From the NCBI GenBank assembly GCA_963719485.1, contig OY970387.1, forward strand, positions 2,294,001-2,358,000: 64,000 bases of DNA, written 5' to 3'. Shown here one piece after another: positions 7,967-15,894 of this stretch (within the stretch, counting starts at the first letter, position 1; each line of letters starts with the position of its first letter). A model generated the notes under the pieces. The model ran no database searches and was not told the origin of the DNA. It worked only from the letters and a program-made list of their open reading frames with translations. A program made the translations under genes and the position numbers. Source of the stretch: Bog-473 sp963719485 (GTDB lineage: Bacteria; Actinomycetota; Acidimicrobiia; Acidimicrobiales; RAAP-2).

Positions 7967-8728
7967 GTGAAGAAGCAGACGATGATATTGGTGCTGATCG
8001 GGGTGATCCTGTTCATCGCCGGCAGCGCCATCGCTTACGCCAGTGTGCAGAGCGCGTCCAAGCACACGGGGAGCCAGACCGTAGCCGGGACGACCACCTC
8101 GGCCGTGGTGGCCAAGCAGAACATCCCCGCCGGGACCACCGGTCAGACCATGGTCTCCCAGGGCCTCGTCGCCATCCAGCTCGTCCCGACCAAGTCGTAC
8201 TCGCCGGCCGACCTGCAGTCCCTGCAGGCGCTGAGCGACGAGGTGCTCACGTCGCCCGTCCAGAAGGGCAGCGCGATCAGCTCGAGCGAGCTGATCGCCA
8301 GCACGTCGTCGATCTCCGTCCCGCAGGGGCTCGATGCCATGACCGTCAGCATCAGCGGCGCCGGCAACCTGTCGGGCTACCTGCAGCCGGGAGGCCACGT
8401 CGACATCTACGCCAACATCACGAAGGTCTCCACGGCCAGCCAGTCCTCGTCAACGGTGCCGCTGCCGTGCACCGAGCTCGCCATGGCGGACATCCAGGTG
8501 CTCGATGTGTCCGCCACGAGTCCCTCCCTCTCGGGGCTCAAGGGTTCGGCCGGCCGCACCATTCCGTCCTCTGAGACGCTGCTCCTGGCGCTTTCGCCGA
8601 CCAATGCCAGGTCCCTCCAGTTCCTCTCGCAGAACGAGTCGATCTCGGTGGTCCAGACCCAGCAAGACGTCAACGCCCCGGCGGTTGACCAGTGCATCGG
8701 CACCGACCAGACCACGGGCGCACCATGA
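7967..8728 (+). CDS. cpaB: Flp pilus assembly protein CpaB (RcpC-like, SAF domain)
   Basis: About 253 residues. One N-terminal membrane helix (MILVLIGVILFIAGSAIAYA) is followed by a SAF-type domain: AVVAKQNIPAGTTGQ, then the LVPTKSYSPADLQSL region. CpaB/RcpC is an exported accessory protein of Tad pilus assembly. GTG 7967 was chosen over GTG 7949 because GAGGGGGGAA lies six bases before it. It is the first gene of the plus-strand Tad operon and overlaps cpaE by four bases (ATGA). Confidence 0.85.
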   Translation: MKKQTMILVLIGVILFIAGSAIAYASVQSASKHTGSQTVAGTTTSAVVAKQNIPAGTTGQTMVSQGLVAIQLVPTKSYSPADLQSLQALSDEVLTSPVQKGSAISSSELIASTSSISVPQGLDAMTVSISGAGNLSGYLQPGGHVDIYANITKVSTASQSSSTVPLPCTELAMADIQVLDVSATSPSLSGLKGSAGRTIPSSETLLLALSPTNARSLQFLSQNESISVVQTQQDVNAPAVDQCIGTDQTTGAP

Positions 8729-10014
8729 TCTCCCGCCGGATCCTCGTCATCAGCCGCTCGCCGGCGCTCAGCCGGGCCATTCAGGCCTCGCTCGGGCCGG
8801 GCTACCAGGTCGTCACCAGCGCCAACGTGATTGACGTCGTCGAGGAGGTCAACGAGCAGGGTCCGTTCGACGTGCTGGTCGCCGGGCCGGTCTTCGACAG
8901 CCATGCGGGCATGGCCCGCCTGGCCACCTTGCGGGCTGCCGGAGCGGTCCCCGCCGTCGTGCTGGCGCTCGGACCAAAGCCCAAGGCCAACCTCAGCGAC
9001 ATCGTCCGCACCGGTGCGGTCGAATTGGTGGAGTACCCGACCAGCAAGCGGCAGCTGTCCGCTGCCCTCAAGCGTGCTTTCGACATCGCTGACGTCTCGG
9101 AATCGGTCGCTGCCCCGACGCTGCCCGTGGTGGCGCAGGGCGTCGTTGTCGACCGGCCGCATTTCGCCGAGGTGTTCACGGTGGCCTCATCGAGCGGGGG
9201 GTGTGGCAAGACCTTTTACGCCACCAACCTGGCCTGCTACCTGGCCGCCGAGACGGGCCAGCGTGTCTGCCTGGTCGACCTCGACCTGCAGTTCGGCGAG
9301 GTCTCCACGGCCCTCCACCTGCGCCCGCGGTTCACCATCTCGGACCTCCTGTCCCGGGAGCCGGTCGACGAGGACGACCTTGACGAGCACGTCGAGGAGT
9401 ACCTCGAGGAGCACGAGCTCGGGTTCTCCGTGCTGGCGGCACCTTTCAGCCCGGCCGACGCCGACATGATCGCGCCGAAGGACGTCTACAAGGTCATGGG
9501 CGCCCTGCGGCGGCACTTCGACTACATCGTGGTCGACACGCCGGCCCAGCTCTCTGAGATCGTGCTTGCGGCGTTTGACCACTCGACCAGGGTCCTGTGC
9601 ATGGTGACGCTGGACCTGCCCAGCATCCGCAACATGCGCGTCTTCCTCACCACTCTCGAGAAGTTGCGCATCAACAGCGAGAGCATCGGGGTCGTGCTCA
9701 ACAAGGTCGAGGATGACATCGGGATCGAACTCAGCGACGTCCAAGAGGTTCTGGATAACAAGATCGTCTCGGTGCTGCCGTACTCGAGAGAGGTCATGAG
9801 GTCCATCAACAAGGGCAAGCCCGCTCTGATCTCGGCGGCGAGCTCGGAGATCGGGAAGAAACTGGCGGGCGGCATGCACCAGTTCCTCACCGATGAGATG
9901 ACTCCCATTCTCGGCACGGGGCCGAACACGGCGGAGATCGGCGGGACGCGGGGGTTCTGGCGGCTGAGAAGGAAGGGTCGCACCAACAAGGTGCCTGAGC
10001 TCGAGAGGGCCTGA
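8725..10014 (+). CDS. cpaE: CpaE/TadZ-like pilus-localising ATPase with atypical Walker A
   Basis: About 429 residues. Residues 1-125 resemble a receiver-like domain (ISRRILVISRSPALSRAI), followed by a MinD/ParA-type ATPase domain. Walker A reads SSSGGCGKT (S155-T163), so Ser157 replaces the signature lysine of the KGGxGKT deviant Walker motif; the A-prime motif LVDLDLQFGE and VVDTPAQ are present. TadZ/CpaE proteins mark the polar site of Tad secretion machinery. ATG 8725 overlaps the cpaB stop; an upstream GTG in the same frame lies inside cpaB and was not used. Confidence 0.85.
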   Translation: MISRRILVISRSPALSRAIQASLGPGYQVVTSANVIDVVEEVNEQGPFDVLVAGPVFDSHAGMARLATLRAAGAVPAVVLALGPKPKANLSDIVRTGAVELVEYPTSKRQLSAALKRAFDIADVSESVAAPTLPVVAQGVVVDRPHFAEVFTVASSSGGCGKTFYATNLACYLAAETGQRVCLVDLDLQFGEVSTALHLRPRFTISDLLSREPVDEDDLDEHVEEYLEEHELGFSVLAAPFSPADADMIAPKDVYKVMGALRRHFDYIVVDTPAQLSEIVLAAFDHSTRVLCMVTLDLPSIRNMRVFLTTLEKLRINSESIGVVLNKVEDDIGIELSDVQEVLDNKIVSVLPYSREVMRSINKGKPALISAASSEIGKKLAGGMHQFLTDEMTPILGTGPNTAEIGGTRGFWRLRRKGRTNKVPELERA

Positions 10015-10019
10015 TCGAG

Positions 10020-11597
10020 ATGAATCTGTCCGAAAAGCTGGCCGCGGCCGACGATGCCCCCGCTGGGCCGGTTGCGCCGCCAGAAGAGGCGGCCCCGCCG
10101 CGCAACCGTCGTCCCGGAGACGGCGGGGCGCAGCCTGTCGCCGAAAGGCGGACGGCGACCAACGGTCCAGCGCCGGCGTCGGGCGCCAAGGCACACTCCA
10201 CGCGGAGGGCAGCGGACCGCGGAGCCCTCGACGAAGCATGGAAGCAGTCCAAACAGAAGGTCCAGGCCAAGGTCCTGGCGGACATTGCCCCGAATGCGGC
10301 CGACCTCTCGCCGGACGAGCTGCGGGCGAAGGTCCGTGCCAGCGTCAACGACATCCTCGAGCACGAGGACATCGGCATTTCGCCCATCGAACGCCAGCGC
10401 TTCGTTGAGGAGATGCTCGAGGACGCGCTCGGCTACGGCCCGCTCGAGGCGTTGCTGGCCGACGGCAGCATCACCGAGATCATGTGCAACAAGTTCGACG
10501 AGGTCTGGATCGAGCGCAAGGGCAAGCTCAGCCGAAGCGACATCGTGTTCAACTCGCCGCACCAGTACCGCCGCATCATCGACCGGATGGTGCACGGAGT
10601 GGGCCGGCGCGTCGACGAATCCTCCCCCATGGTGGACGCCCGCCTGGCCGACGGCTCCCGGATCAACGCCATCGTGCCGCCGCTCGCGCTGCACGGACCG
10701 GTGCTCACGATCCGGAAGTTCCCCGAGAGGGCCCTCGTCATGCAGGACCTCATCGGGCTCGGATCGCTCTCAATGGACTCCGCCGTGTTCCTGGAGGCCC
10801 TGGTACGGGGCAAGATCAGCTTGATCGTGGTGGGCGGTACCGGCACCGGCAAGACGACGATGCTGAACGTCCTCTCCAACTACATCCCCGACGGTGAGCG
10901 CCTGATCACGATCGAGGAGTCGGCGGAGCTCCAGATCCAGGGGGAGCATGTCGTCACCCTGGAGACGCGCCCGTCCAATGCGGAGGGATCGGGCGAGGTC
11001 CGCATCCGGGACCTGGTCCGCAACTCGTTGCGTATGCGGCCGGACCGGATCATCGTCGGAGAGTGTCGTGGCGCGGAGACCCTCGACATGCTCCAGGCCA
11101 TGAACACCGGTCATGCCGGGTCCATGACGACCGTGCACGCCAACACGCCGCGTGAGTTGCTCGGCCGTCTGGAGACCATGGTCATGATGGGAGGCGTCGA
11201 GCTGCCGCAACGGGCCATTCGGGAGCAGATCGTCATGGCCATCGGCTGCCTCGTGCAGCTGCAGCGGACGCCCGCAGGACCCCGTGTCGTGCACTCCATC
11301 ACGGAGATCCAGGGCATGGAGGGAGACACCGTCCTCCTGCAGGACATCTTCCACCGGGTCGAAATGAACGAGGGCTTCGGCCGCCTCGTTCCGACCGGGT
11401 TGCGGCCGAAGATCCTCGACGAGCTGGCGCTCAACGGCGTCGAGGTGCCGGCGCACCTCTTCCGCAACGACAACGAGCAGCTGAACTCGGCTGGTCGGCC
11501 GGGCCGCCATCACCGGCCCTCGCGGCCGGGACGGGTGGTCGAACCACCCTCCGAGGAACTCTACGAGATGTTGGCGCGCCGTCGGGACGGGAAGTGA
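10020..11597 (+). CDS. tadA: Tad secretion ATPase TadA/CpaF
   Basis: 525 residues, hexameric assembly ATPase of the type II/IV secretion family that powers pilin polymerisation in the cytoplasm. A disordered Ala/Pro/Arg-rich N-terminal stretch (about 80 residues) precedes the CpaF core. Walker A is GGTGTGKTT (about residues 271-279), the Asp box is IIVGECRGAE, and the His-containing MNTGHAGSMTTVHAN follows, all typical. The ATG lies five bases after the cpaE stop and the gene overlaps tadB by four bases (GTGA), so the five assembly genes look translationally coupled. Confidence 0.93.
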   Translation: MNLSEKLAAADDAPAGPVAPPEEAAPPRNRRPGDGGAQPVAERRTATNGPAPASGAKAHSTRRAADRGALDEAWKQSKQKVQAKVLADIAPNAADLSPDELRAKVRASVNDILEHEDIGISPIERQRFVEEMLEDALGYGPLEALLADGSITEIMCNKFDEVWIERKGKLSRSDIVFNSPHQYRRIIDRMVHGVGRRVDESSPMVDARLADGSRINAIVPPLALHGPVLTIRKFPERALVMQDLIGLGSLSMDSAVFLEALVRGKISLIVVGGTGTGKTTMLNVLSNYIPDGERLITIEESAELQIQGEHVVTLETRPSNAEGSGEVRIRDLVRNSLRMRPDRIIVGECRGAETLDMLQAMNTGHAGSMTTVHANTPRELLGRLETMVMMGGVELPQRAIREQIVMAIGCLVQLQRTPAGPRVVHSITEIQGMEGDTVLLQDIFHRVEMNEGFGRLVPTGLRPKILDELALNGVEVPAHLFRNDNEQLNSAGRPGRHHRPSRPGRVVEPPSEELYEMLARRRDGK

Positions 11598-12592
11598 GCA
11601 CCATGACCCTCGCTGCCCTTGGTACCCAAGCCGGCGCGATCGTCGCGGCCGTCCTGGTCGGCGGCGGGCTGGCCCTGGGTGTCGTCGCCATGATCATGCG
11701 GGTGCGCACCAAGCAACGCACGCTGGCCCAGATCCTCGATGACACCATGGGGACGGCGGAGGTCCCGGTCGAAGTGATCTCCGAGTCTCCCGAGCACGGC
11801 GAGCTCTCCGCGCTCACCGTCCGCATCGCGGGCATCTTTGGACGGATCGACACATCCGGTGCTCTCGAGCGGCGTCTGGAACGGGCGTCCATTCCGTTGC
11901 GGGCGGGCGAGTACCTGGTCATTATGTCCGGCATCGCGGTCGGCTTGGCCGTGGTGGTCGGTGTGATCACCGGTTCCCCGATCGGCTCCATCGTCGGCAT
12001 CGCGGTGGTGGCTGGGGTTGGGTGGTACTTGCCGAACCAGCGTGCGGCGAAACGGATCAAGAAGATTCAGGAACAGCTGCCCGATGCGCTGGCCCTGATG
12101 TCGGCGTCGGTTGAAGGTGGCCAGACCTTCCAGCGTGCCATCGACATGTACCGGCGCGACGCGAAAGCCCCGCTGTCCGAAGAGCTGGACCGGGTGATGG
12201 CCGAGGTCGCCGTCGGCTCCGACCTCGTCGTTGCCCTCGAGAACATGGCCGAGCGGTCAGGTGTCGAGGATCTCAAGTGGGCCGTCGAGGCCGTGCGGAT
12301 CCAGCAATCCACGGGTGGCCGACTGGCTCCCATCCTGCACACCCTGGCCGATTTCATGCGGACCCGGCAGGAGGTCCGCCGCGAGGTGCAGACACTGTCG
12401 GCAGAGGGGCGTATGTCGGGCTACGTGCTCTTCGCCATCCCGATCTTCCTGGTGTGCGCTCTTGAGTTGAAGGATCCTTCGTACCTCCAGCCCATGGAGC
12501 ATGGCATCGGCCTCGTCGTCCTCATCGGGACAGCCGGGCTGATGGCCCTGGGATTCTGGATCGTGCGCCGCATGGTCAAGATCGAGGTCTGA
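11594..12592 (+). CDS. tadB: Tad inner-membrane platform protein TadB
   Basis: 332 residues with a type II secretion F domain. A first hydrophobic helix (about residues 10-36) and a central pair (about 110-140) precede the cytoplasmic F domain (about 155-280: LPDALALMSASVEGGQTF, LQTLSAEGRMS-like end), and C-terminal helices close the protein. TadB and TadC form the membrane platform on which TadA acts. GTG 11594 overlaps the tadA stop; ATG 11603 is a possible alternative. Confidence 0.9.
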   Translation: MSTMTLAALGTQAGAIVAAVLVGGGLALGVVAMIMRVRTKQRTLAQILDDTMGTAEVPVEVISESPEHGELSALTVRIAGIFGRIDTSGALERRLERASIPLRAGEYLVIMSGIAVGLAVVVGVITGSPIGSIVGIAVVAGVGWYLPNQRAAKRIKKIQEQLPDALALMSASVEGGQTFQRAIDMYRRDAKAPLSEELDRVMAEVAVGSDLVVALENMAERSGVEDLKWAVEAVRIQQSTGGRLAPILHTLADFMRTRQEVRREVQTLSAEGRMSGYVLFAIPIFLVCALELKDPSYLQPMEHGIGLVVLIGTAGLMALGFWIVRRMVKIEV

Positions 12593-12611
12593 GGGAGAGG
12601 GGAGCGGTCTC

Positions 12612-13559
12612 GTGAACGCAGCATTTTTCGTCCCGTTGGTCGGCATCGCCTTGATGGTGTTCGGACTCGCCGGTGTGGGCGCCGCGGCCTGGCGGTCGCA
12701 CAAGAACTCCGGAAGGCTCGATTTCATCCGTTCGCTCGGTTCGGAGGCCGAGCTGTATGCGGAGGCGGCACCGGTCGTCGAACGTGTCCAGGCGCCGTTG
12801 GTGAGCCGGATCTTCCGCCCTGTGGGCGACGGTCTCCGCCGCAACCTGTCCCGTCTCTACCCGGCCAGCGAGATCGACAGTGTGCACGCCGACCTGCTGA
12901 AAGCCGGTCTCACGGGTTCAGTGCGTGCCGAGGAGTTTGTCGCGATCCAGGTGGGCCTGGTCATCCTCGGCATTGCCGCCGGGGTAGTGGCCCTTGTCAG
13001 CGGTGCGGTGAGCGCCAAACTCGGCATAGCAATCCTCTTGATCTTGCCGATCATCGGTGGCCTGGTACCCACGCGATGGCTGCGTCGGAGAATCAAAGTG
13101 CGGCGCGAGCGGGTGACGAACGACCTGCCCGACCTGCTCGACCTCATGACGATCTCGGTCGCCGCCGGCCTCGGATTGGAGCAGGCCATGCAGGTGTCCT
13201 GCGCCCGCTTTGAGTCGCCGGTGTGCGACGAACTGCGCCTGACGCTCCGGGAGATGGAGCTCGGGCTCTCAAGGCATGACGCACTCGAGAACATGAAGCT
13301 GCGCACGGACATCGACGACCTGGTGACGTTCTCGGTCGTGCTCTCCCAGGCTGACGCGCTCGGTCTGCCGATCGGTCGCGTGCTTGAGGCTCAGGCCGAC
13401 GAGATGCGCGACAAGCGGCGCCAGCGAGCCCGGGAGAAGGCGGCCAAGGTGCCCGTGAAGATCCTCTTCCCGCTCGCCCTCTGCTTCTTGCCGGCCATCA
13501 TGATCGTCGTCCTCGGCCCTATCGTGGGTCCCATCAAGCACGCATTCTCCGGGGCCTGA
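12612..13559 (+). CDS. tadC: Tad inner-membrane platform protein TadC
   Basis: 315 residues. An N-terminal helix (FFVPLVGIALMVFGLAGVGA), a central pair of helices (about 115-150) and a type II secretion F domain containing LPDLLDLMTISVAAGLGLEQ are visible, with a hydrophobic C-terminus. It is the partner of TadB in the pilus platform. The GTG start is preceded by GGGAGAGGGGAG. The gene is 19 bases after tadB and ends the cpaB-tadC run; 176 bases separate it from the LuxR-type regulator. Confidence 0.88.
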   Translation: MNAAFFVPLVGIALMVFGLAGVGAAAWRSHKNSGRLDFIRSLGSEAELYAEAAPVVERVQAPLVSRIFRPVGDGLRRNLSRLYPASEIDSVHADLLKAGLTGSVRAEEFVAIQVGLVILGIAAGVVALVSGAVSAKLGIAILLILPIIGGLVPTRWLRRRIKVRRERVTNDLPDLLDLMTISVAAGLGLEQAMQVSCARFESPVCDELRLTLREMELGLSRHDALENMKLRTDIDDLVTFSVVLSQADALGLPIGRVLEAQADEMRDKRRQRAREKAAKVPVKILFPLALCFLPAIMIVVLGPIVGPIKHAFSGA

Positions 13560-13650
13560 GACTGGCCGTTCACGAGGTCAATTGTTCTCTGTTCCGCCCT
13601 CCGCACCCGCGCCGCAACAGAGATGCGACTGTCGTTTGACCCCCGAAGTT

Positions 13651-13656
13651 TACAAT
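13651..13656 (+). promoter_or_regulatory. Candidate -10 hexamer of the LuxR-type regulator
   Basis: TACAAT followed by GACC, close to the GACAATGAC found at the first pilin promoter. No Tad element is seen at the matching distance upstream, so the regulator itself may be transcribed independently of that element. No convincing -35 hexamer is present. Confidence 0.35.
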
Positions 13657-13735
13657 GACCTGGGGAATTGCACCGCCTTTGGGGTGGAGGAGGAGCCGCA
13701 CCGGAACTCAAGCCGGAGCGGAATGAGGGGGAGGA

Positions 13736-14194
13736 ATGGCAAATACAGCCTCGATTCTGCAGCCGACCGCGCAGCCGTCGCCGGCCGTTGTGATCGGAAG
13801 TGGGTCCGGATGGACGTTCTATACGCAGGTGTCCGTGTCGGGCCCTTCGGTCTGCACGACGGTCCACCGTGGCGAGAGCATGCGAGGTGCGCGGGCGACG
13901 CTGACGCGCGACGACCTCCAGATCGAGCAAGACGACTACCGCGACCCTGAAGTCTCGACCCGATCGCGCCAAGAGGAACGGCAGTGGGGTCCTTGGTCGC
14001 TGACCCAGCGGGAGCTGGAGGTGCTGCAACTGCTCGCCGAGGGCTCCACGAACGGCGAGATCTCACAGCGGCTCTACATCAGCCCGAAGACGACCAAGAA
14101 CCACTTGGCCGCGATCTTCCAGAAGCTCGACGTCACGAACCGGACGCACGCGCTGGTGCGCGCCGTTGTCATGGGATTGGTGACCATCGAGTAG
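13736..14194 (+). CDS. LuxR-type HTH regulator without receiver domain, within the Tad locus
   Basis: 152 residues. The C-terminal 65 residues are a GerE/LuxR DNA-binding domain (LTQRELEVLQLLAEGSTNGE, then ISPKTTKNHLAAIFQKLDV). The first 80 residues are Ser/Thr/Pro-rich and show no phospho-receiver or ligand-binding domain, so it may act as a stand-alone DNA-binding protein. The ATG is preceded by GAGGGGGAGG. It lies between tadC and the duplicated flp genes, which makes it the best local candidate for the factor that binds the shared Tad element; that link is inference. Confidence 0.85.
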   Translation: MANTASILQPTAQPSPAVVIGSGSGWTFYTQVSVSGPSVCTTVHRGESMRGARATLTRDDLQIEQDDYRDPEVSTRSRQEERQWGPWSLTQRELEVLQLLAEGSTNGEISQRLYISPKTTKNHLAAIFQKLDVTNRTHALVRAVVMGLVTIE

Positions 14195-14230
14195 AAGGCC
14201 TCAGTCGTCGTGTGAGCACCGTTGCCGTTT

Positions 14231-14251
14231 TGGTCCAAAAAGCCTATAGAG
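14231..14251 (+). promoter_or_regulatory. Tad element, copy upstream of flp1
   Basis: TGGTC, seven bases, CCTAT, followed by AGAG. The hexamer GACAAT (14270-14275) begins 39 bases after the first base of the element. The predicted transcript would have a leader of about 70 bases before the flp1 ATG. Confidence 0.6.
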
Positions 14252-14351
14252 CGCCTCGGAGCGAAAGCCGACAATGACAAATGGGGCCCCCATCATCTTG
14301 GTTTCGAGTAATCCGCTCGGGATCGGTGGGGCAAGAGAGGGGAAAGAAAGA

Positions 14352-14585
14352 ATGATTGAGCTGTTTCTCAACGCGTTCACCGCGGTTCGCAGCACGCACG
14401 GCAACCTGCTTGAGCGGGCCCGGACTGAGCGTGGCGCCTCCATGGTGGAGTACGCACTGCTGGTGGGTCTGATCGCCGTTGTGGCCGTGGTCGCCGTGAC
14501 TCTGCTGGGCGGCGGCATCGCCAACCTGTTCGGCGGCGCAGCCAACTGCGTGAACAACATCAGCGGCGCCACCACCGCCTGCTAG
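14352..14585 (+). CDS. flp: Flp/Tad major pilin, copy 1
   Basis: 77-residue prepilin. After a 28-residue leader ending ERARTERG comes ASMVEYALLVGLIAVVAVVA. Glu-Tyr at +5/+6 after the glycine is the Flp hallmark, so cleavage after Gly28 would leave a 49-residue mature pilin. Two cysteines at the C-terminus (NCVNN and TTAC) could form a disulfide. The start at 14352 has GAGAGGGGAAAG just upstream; an earlier in-frame ATG at 14274 would add an atypical leader. Almost identical to the copy at 15066: the mature parts differ at Asn/His (before LFGG) and Ile/Leu (before SGAT). Confidence 0.92.
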   Translation: MIELFLNAFTAVRSTHGNLLERARTERGASMVEYALLVGLIAVVAVVAVTLLGGGIANLFGGAANCVNNISGATTAC

Positions 14586-14653
14586 GCAGCGCCCGCTACA
14601 GGCGATTCACTCCCTAAGGGAATATTCCCCCTTCCCGAATGGGATTGATGGTC

Positions 14654-14683
14654 GGGCTGGGTCGGCTTCTGCCGACCCAGCCC
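14654..14683 (+). terminator. Terminator of flp1
   Basis: Perfect 13-bp stem: GGGCTGGGTCGGC (14654-14666), loop TTCT, GCCGACCCAGCCC (14671-14683), followed by a short T run (14691-14694). The same structure follows flp2 with one base pair exchanged. Confidence 0.8.
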
Positions 14684-14712
14684 GCTGTCGTTTTGAGGGG
14701 GAACCGCAAGGA

Positions 14713-14940
14713 ATGATCGGGCTGTTTCTGAAGGCGTCCACTGGGTTCGCAGCACCCACGTCAACGTGCTTGAGCGGGCGCGGGGAGAGCATGGCGCCTC
14801 CAATGGTGGAGTACGCACTGCTGGTGGACTCATCGCCCTCTGTGACCGTGCGTGGGTTGGCTGGGTGACCGAACCGCCAACCTGTTCACGGGCGCGCAAC
14901 AACGGTGTGAACAATACGTCCGCAACGAACCGCTGTTCCG
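14713..14940 (+). pseudogene. Decayed flp pilin copy between the two intact ones
   Basis: Starts like the intact pilins (MIGLFLKAS) and keeps MVEYALLV in the same frame only because a one-base loss and a one-base gain cancel. A further indel after that segment throws the helix out of frame, and a stop falls at 14866-14868. Similarity at DNA level continues to about 14940 (the GCCAACCTGTTC region). It lies between terminator 1 and the promoter of flp2 and has no Tad element of its own. Confidence 0.75.
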
Positions 14941-14950
14941 GCACCGCGAT

Positions 14951-14971
14951 TGGTCCATAAAGCCTATAGAG
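14951..14971 (+). promoter_or_regulatory. Tad element, copy upstream of flp2
   Basis: TGGTC, seven bases, CCTAT, followed by AGAG. The GACAAT hexamer (14990-14995) is at exactly the spacing seen at flp1, although the bases between element and hexamer differ considerably, so both parts appear to be under constraint. Confidence 0.6.
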
Positions 14972-15065
14972 CCGCCTTTATCGAACGCCGACAATAACGG
15001 TGAGAACTCCACCAGGTTCGAGCAATCGCTCGGCACCAAATGGGGGCGAGAGAGGGGAAAGAAGA

Positions 15066-15299
15066 ATGATTGAGCTGTTTCTGAACGCGTTCACCGCGGT
15101 TCGCAGCACGCACGGCAACCTGCTTGAGCGGGCCCGGACTGAGCGTGGCGCCTCCATGGTGGAGTACGCACTGCTGGTGGGTCTGATCGCCGTTGTGGCC
15201 GTGGTCGCCGTGACTCTGCTGGGCGGCGGCATCGCCCACCTGTTCGGCGGCGCAGCCAACTGCGTGAACAACCTCAGCGGCGCCACCACCGCCTGCTAG
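15066..15299 (+). CDS. flp: Flp/Tad major pilin, copy 2
   Basis: 77 residues, nearly the same protein as copy 1, with the prepilin cleavage context ERG followed by ASMVEYALL and the same C-terminal cysteine pair. ATG 15066 is preceded by GAGAGGGGAAAG. It has its own promoter element and terminator, so the duplicated unit covers regulatory region, gene and terminator. The near identity of the two coding regions contrasts with the divergence of their flanks, which suggests recent duplication with gene conversion or strong constraint. Confidence 0.92.
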   Translation: MIELFLNAFTAVRSTHGNLLERARTERGASMVEYALLVGLIAVVAVVAVTLLGGGIAHLFGGAANCVNNLSGATTAC

Positions 15300-15366
15300 G
15301 CAGCGCCTACGACAGGCGACGCACTCCCTAAGGGAAAATTCCCCCTTCCCGAAAGGGATGACGGCC

Positions 15367-15396
15367 GGGTTGGGTCGGCTTCTGCCGACCCAACCC
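15367..15396 (+). terminator. Terminator of flp2
   Basis: Perfect 13-bp stem: GGGTTGGGTCGGC, loop TTCT, GCCGACCCAACCC. Compared with the flp1 terminator a C-G pair has become T-A, so pairing is kept by a compensatory change. Confidence 0.8.
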
Positions 15397-15438
15397 GCTG
15401 TCGTTTGAGGGGGACAGGATTGTTGCCAAGAAACCGAG

Positions 15439-15466
15439 GAGGGCTGGATCATGAGATCCAGCCCTC
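15439..15466 (+). terminator. Second hairpin after the pilin cluster
   Basis: Perfect 12-bp stem GAGGGCTGGATC / GATCCAGCCCTC with loop ATGA. No T run follows, so it may be a backup terminator or a transcript-stabilising structure. Confidence 0.5.
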
Positions 15467-15894
15467 TGTCGCGTTCGGACTCGAGTTGTCGGACTCCTGG
15501 ACCGGGATCGACCGAGACAGGACGACAGCGAGTTCACACCCGGGGCCAGTTGGATCGAGCGACCGAGACGGGTTTCCTCGCCGTCCGGACCTCGGGTAGG
15601 AGCCGGCGCCCGTTCGCGCCGGTGCGAACCGATATTCTGGCCATAGGCCGTTCCGAGGACCCGGACCGGGACCGCAGCTGCTTCCGAGCGGTCGAACTGG
15701 AGCACGGGAATCGTCGAGCCCGATGCCACCCAGGGCGATTTCATCTGGGGTTCACATTACGGATACGGCGGTGAAATAGGGTCCGACGAGACTGAATGAC
15801 GGCGATCCGGTACGGGGCGTCGTGATCGCAAGAAGCCGGGACCCCCCGCTCCGGCGCCTTGACCACGGAGAAGAAGGGGATCACAGGAGAATCC

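Larger units (their letters stand above)
15300..15894. other. Gene-free stretch between flp2 and glnII
   Basis: Holds the flp2 terminator (15367-15396), another perfect hairpin (15439-15466) and the glnII upstream region. TAGGGT at 15777-15782 could be a -10 for glnII. TTCAC and GTGAA arms near 15751-15775 form a loose inverted repeat, but no convincing GlnR box is visible. No coding region is supported here. Confidence 0.5.

Noticed and set aside
15745..15785. GlnR-type box upstream of glnII
   Set aside because: A loose TTCAC...GTGAA repeat is present, but the repeated GTnAC/GAAAC pattern with six-base spacers could not be found.
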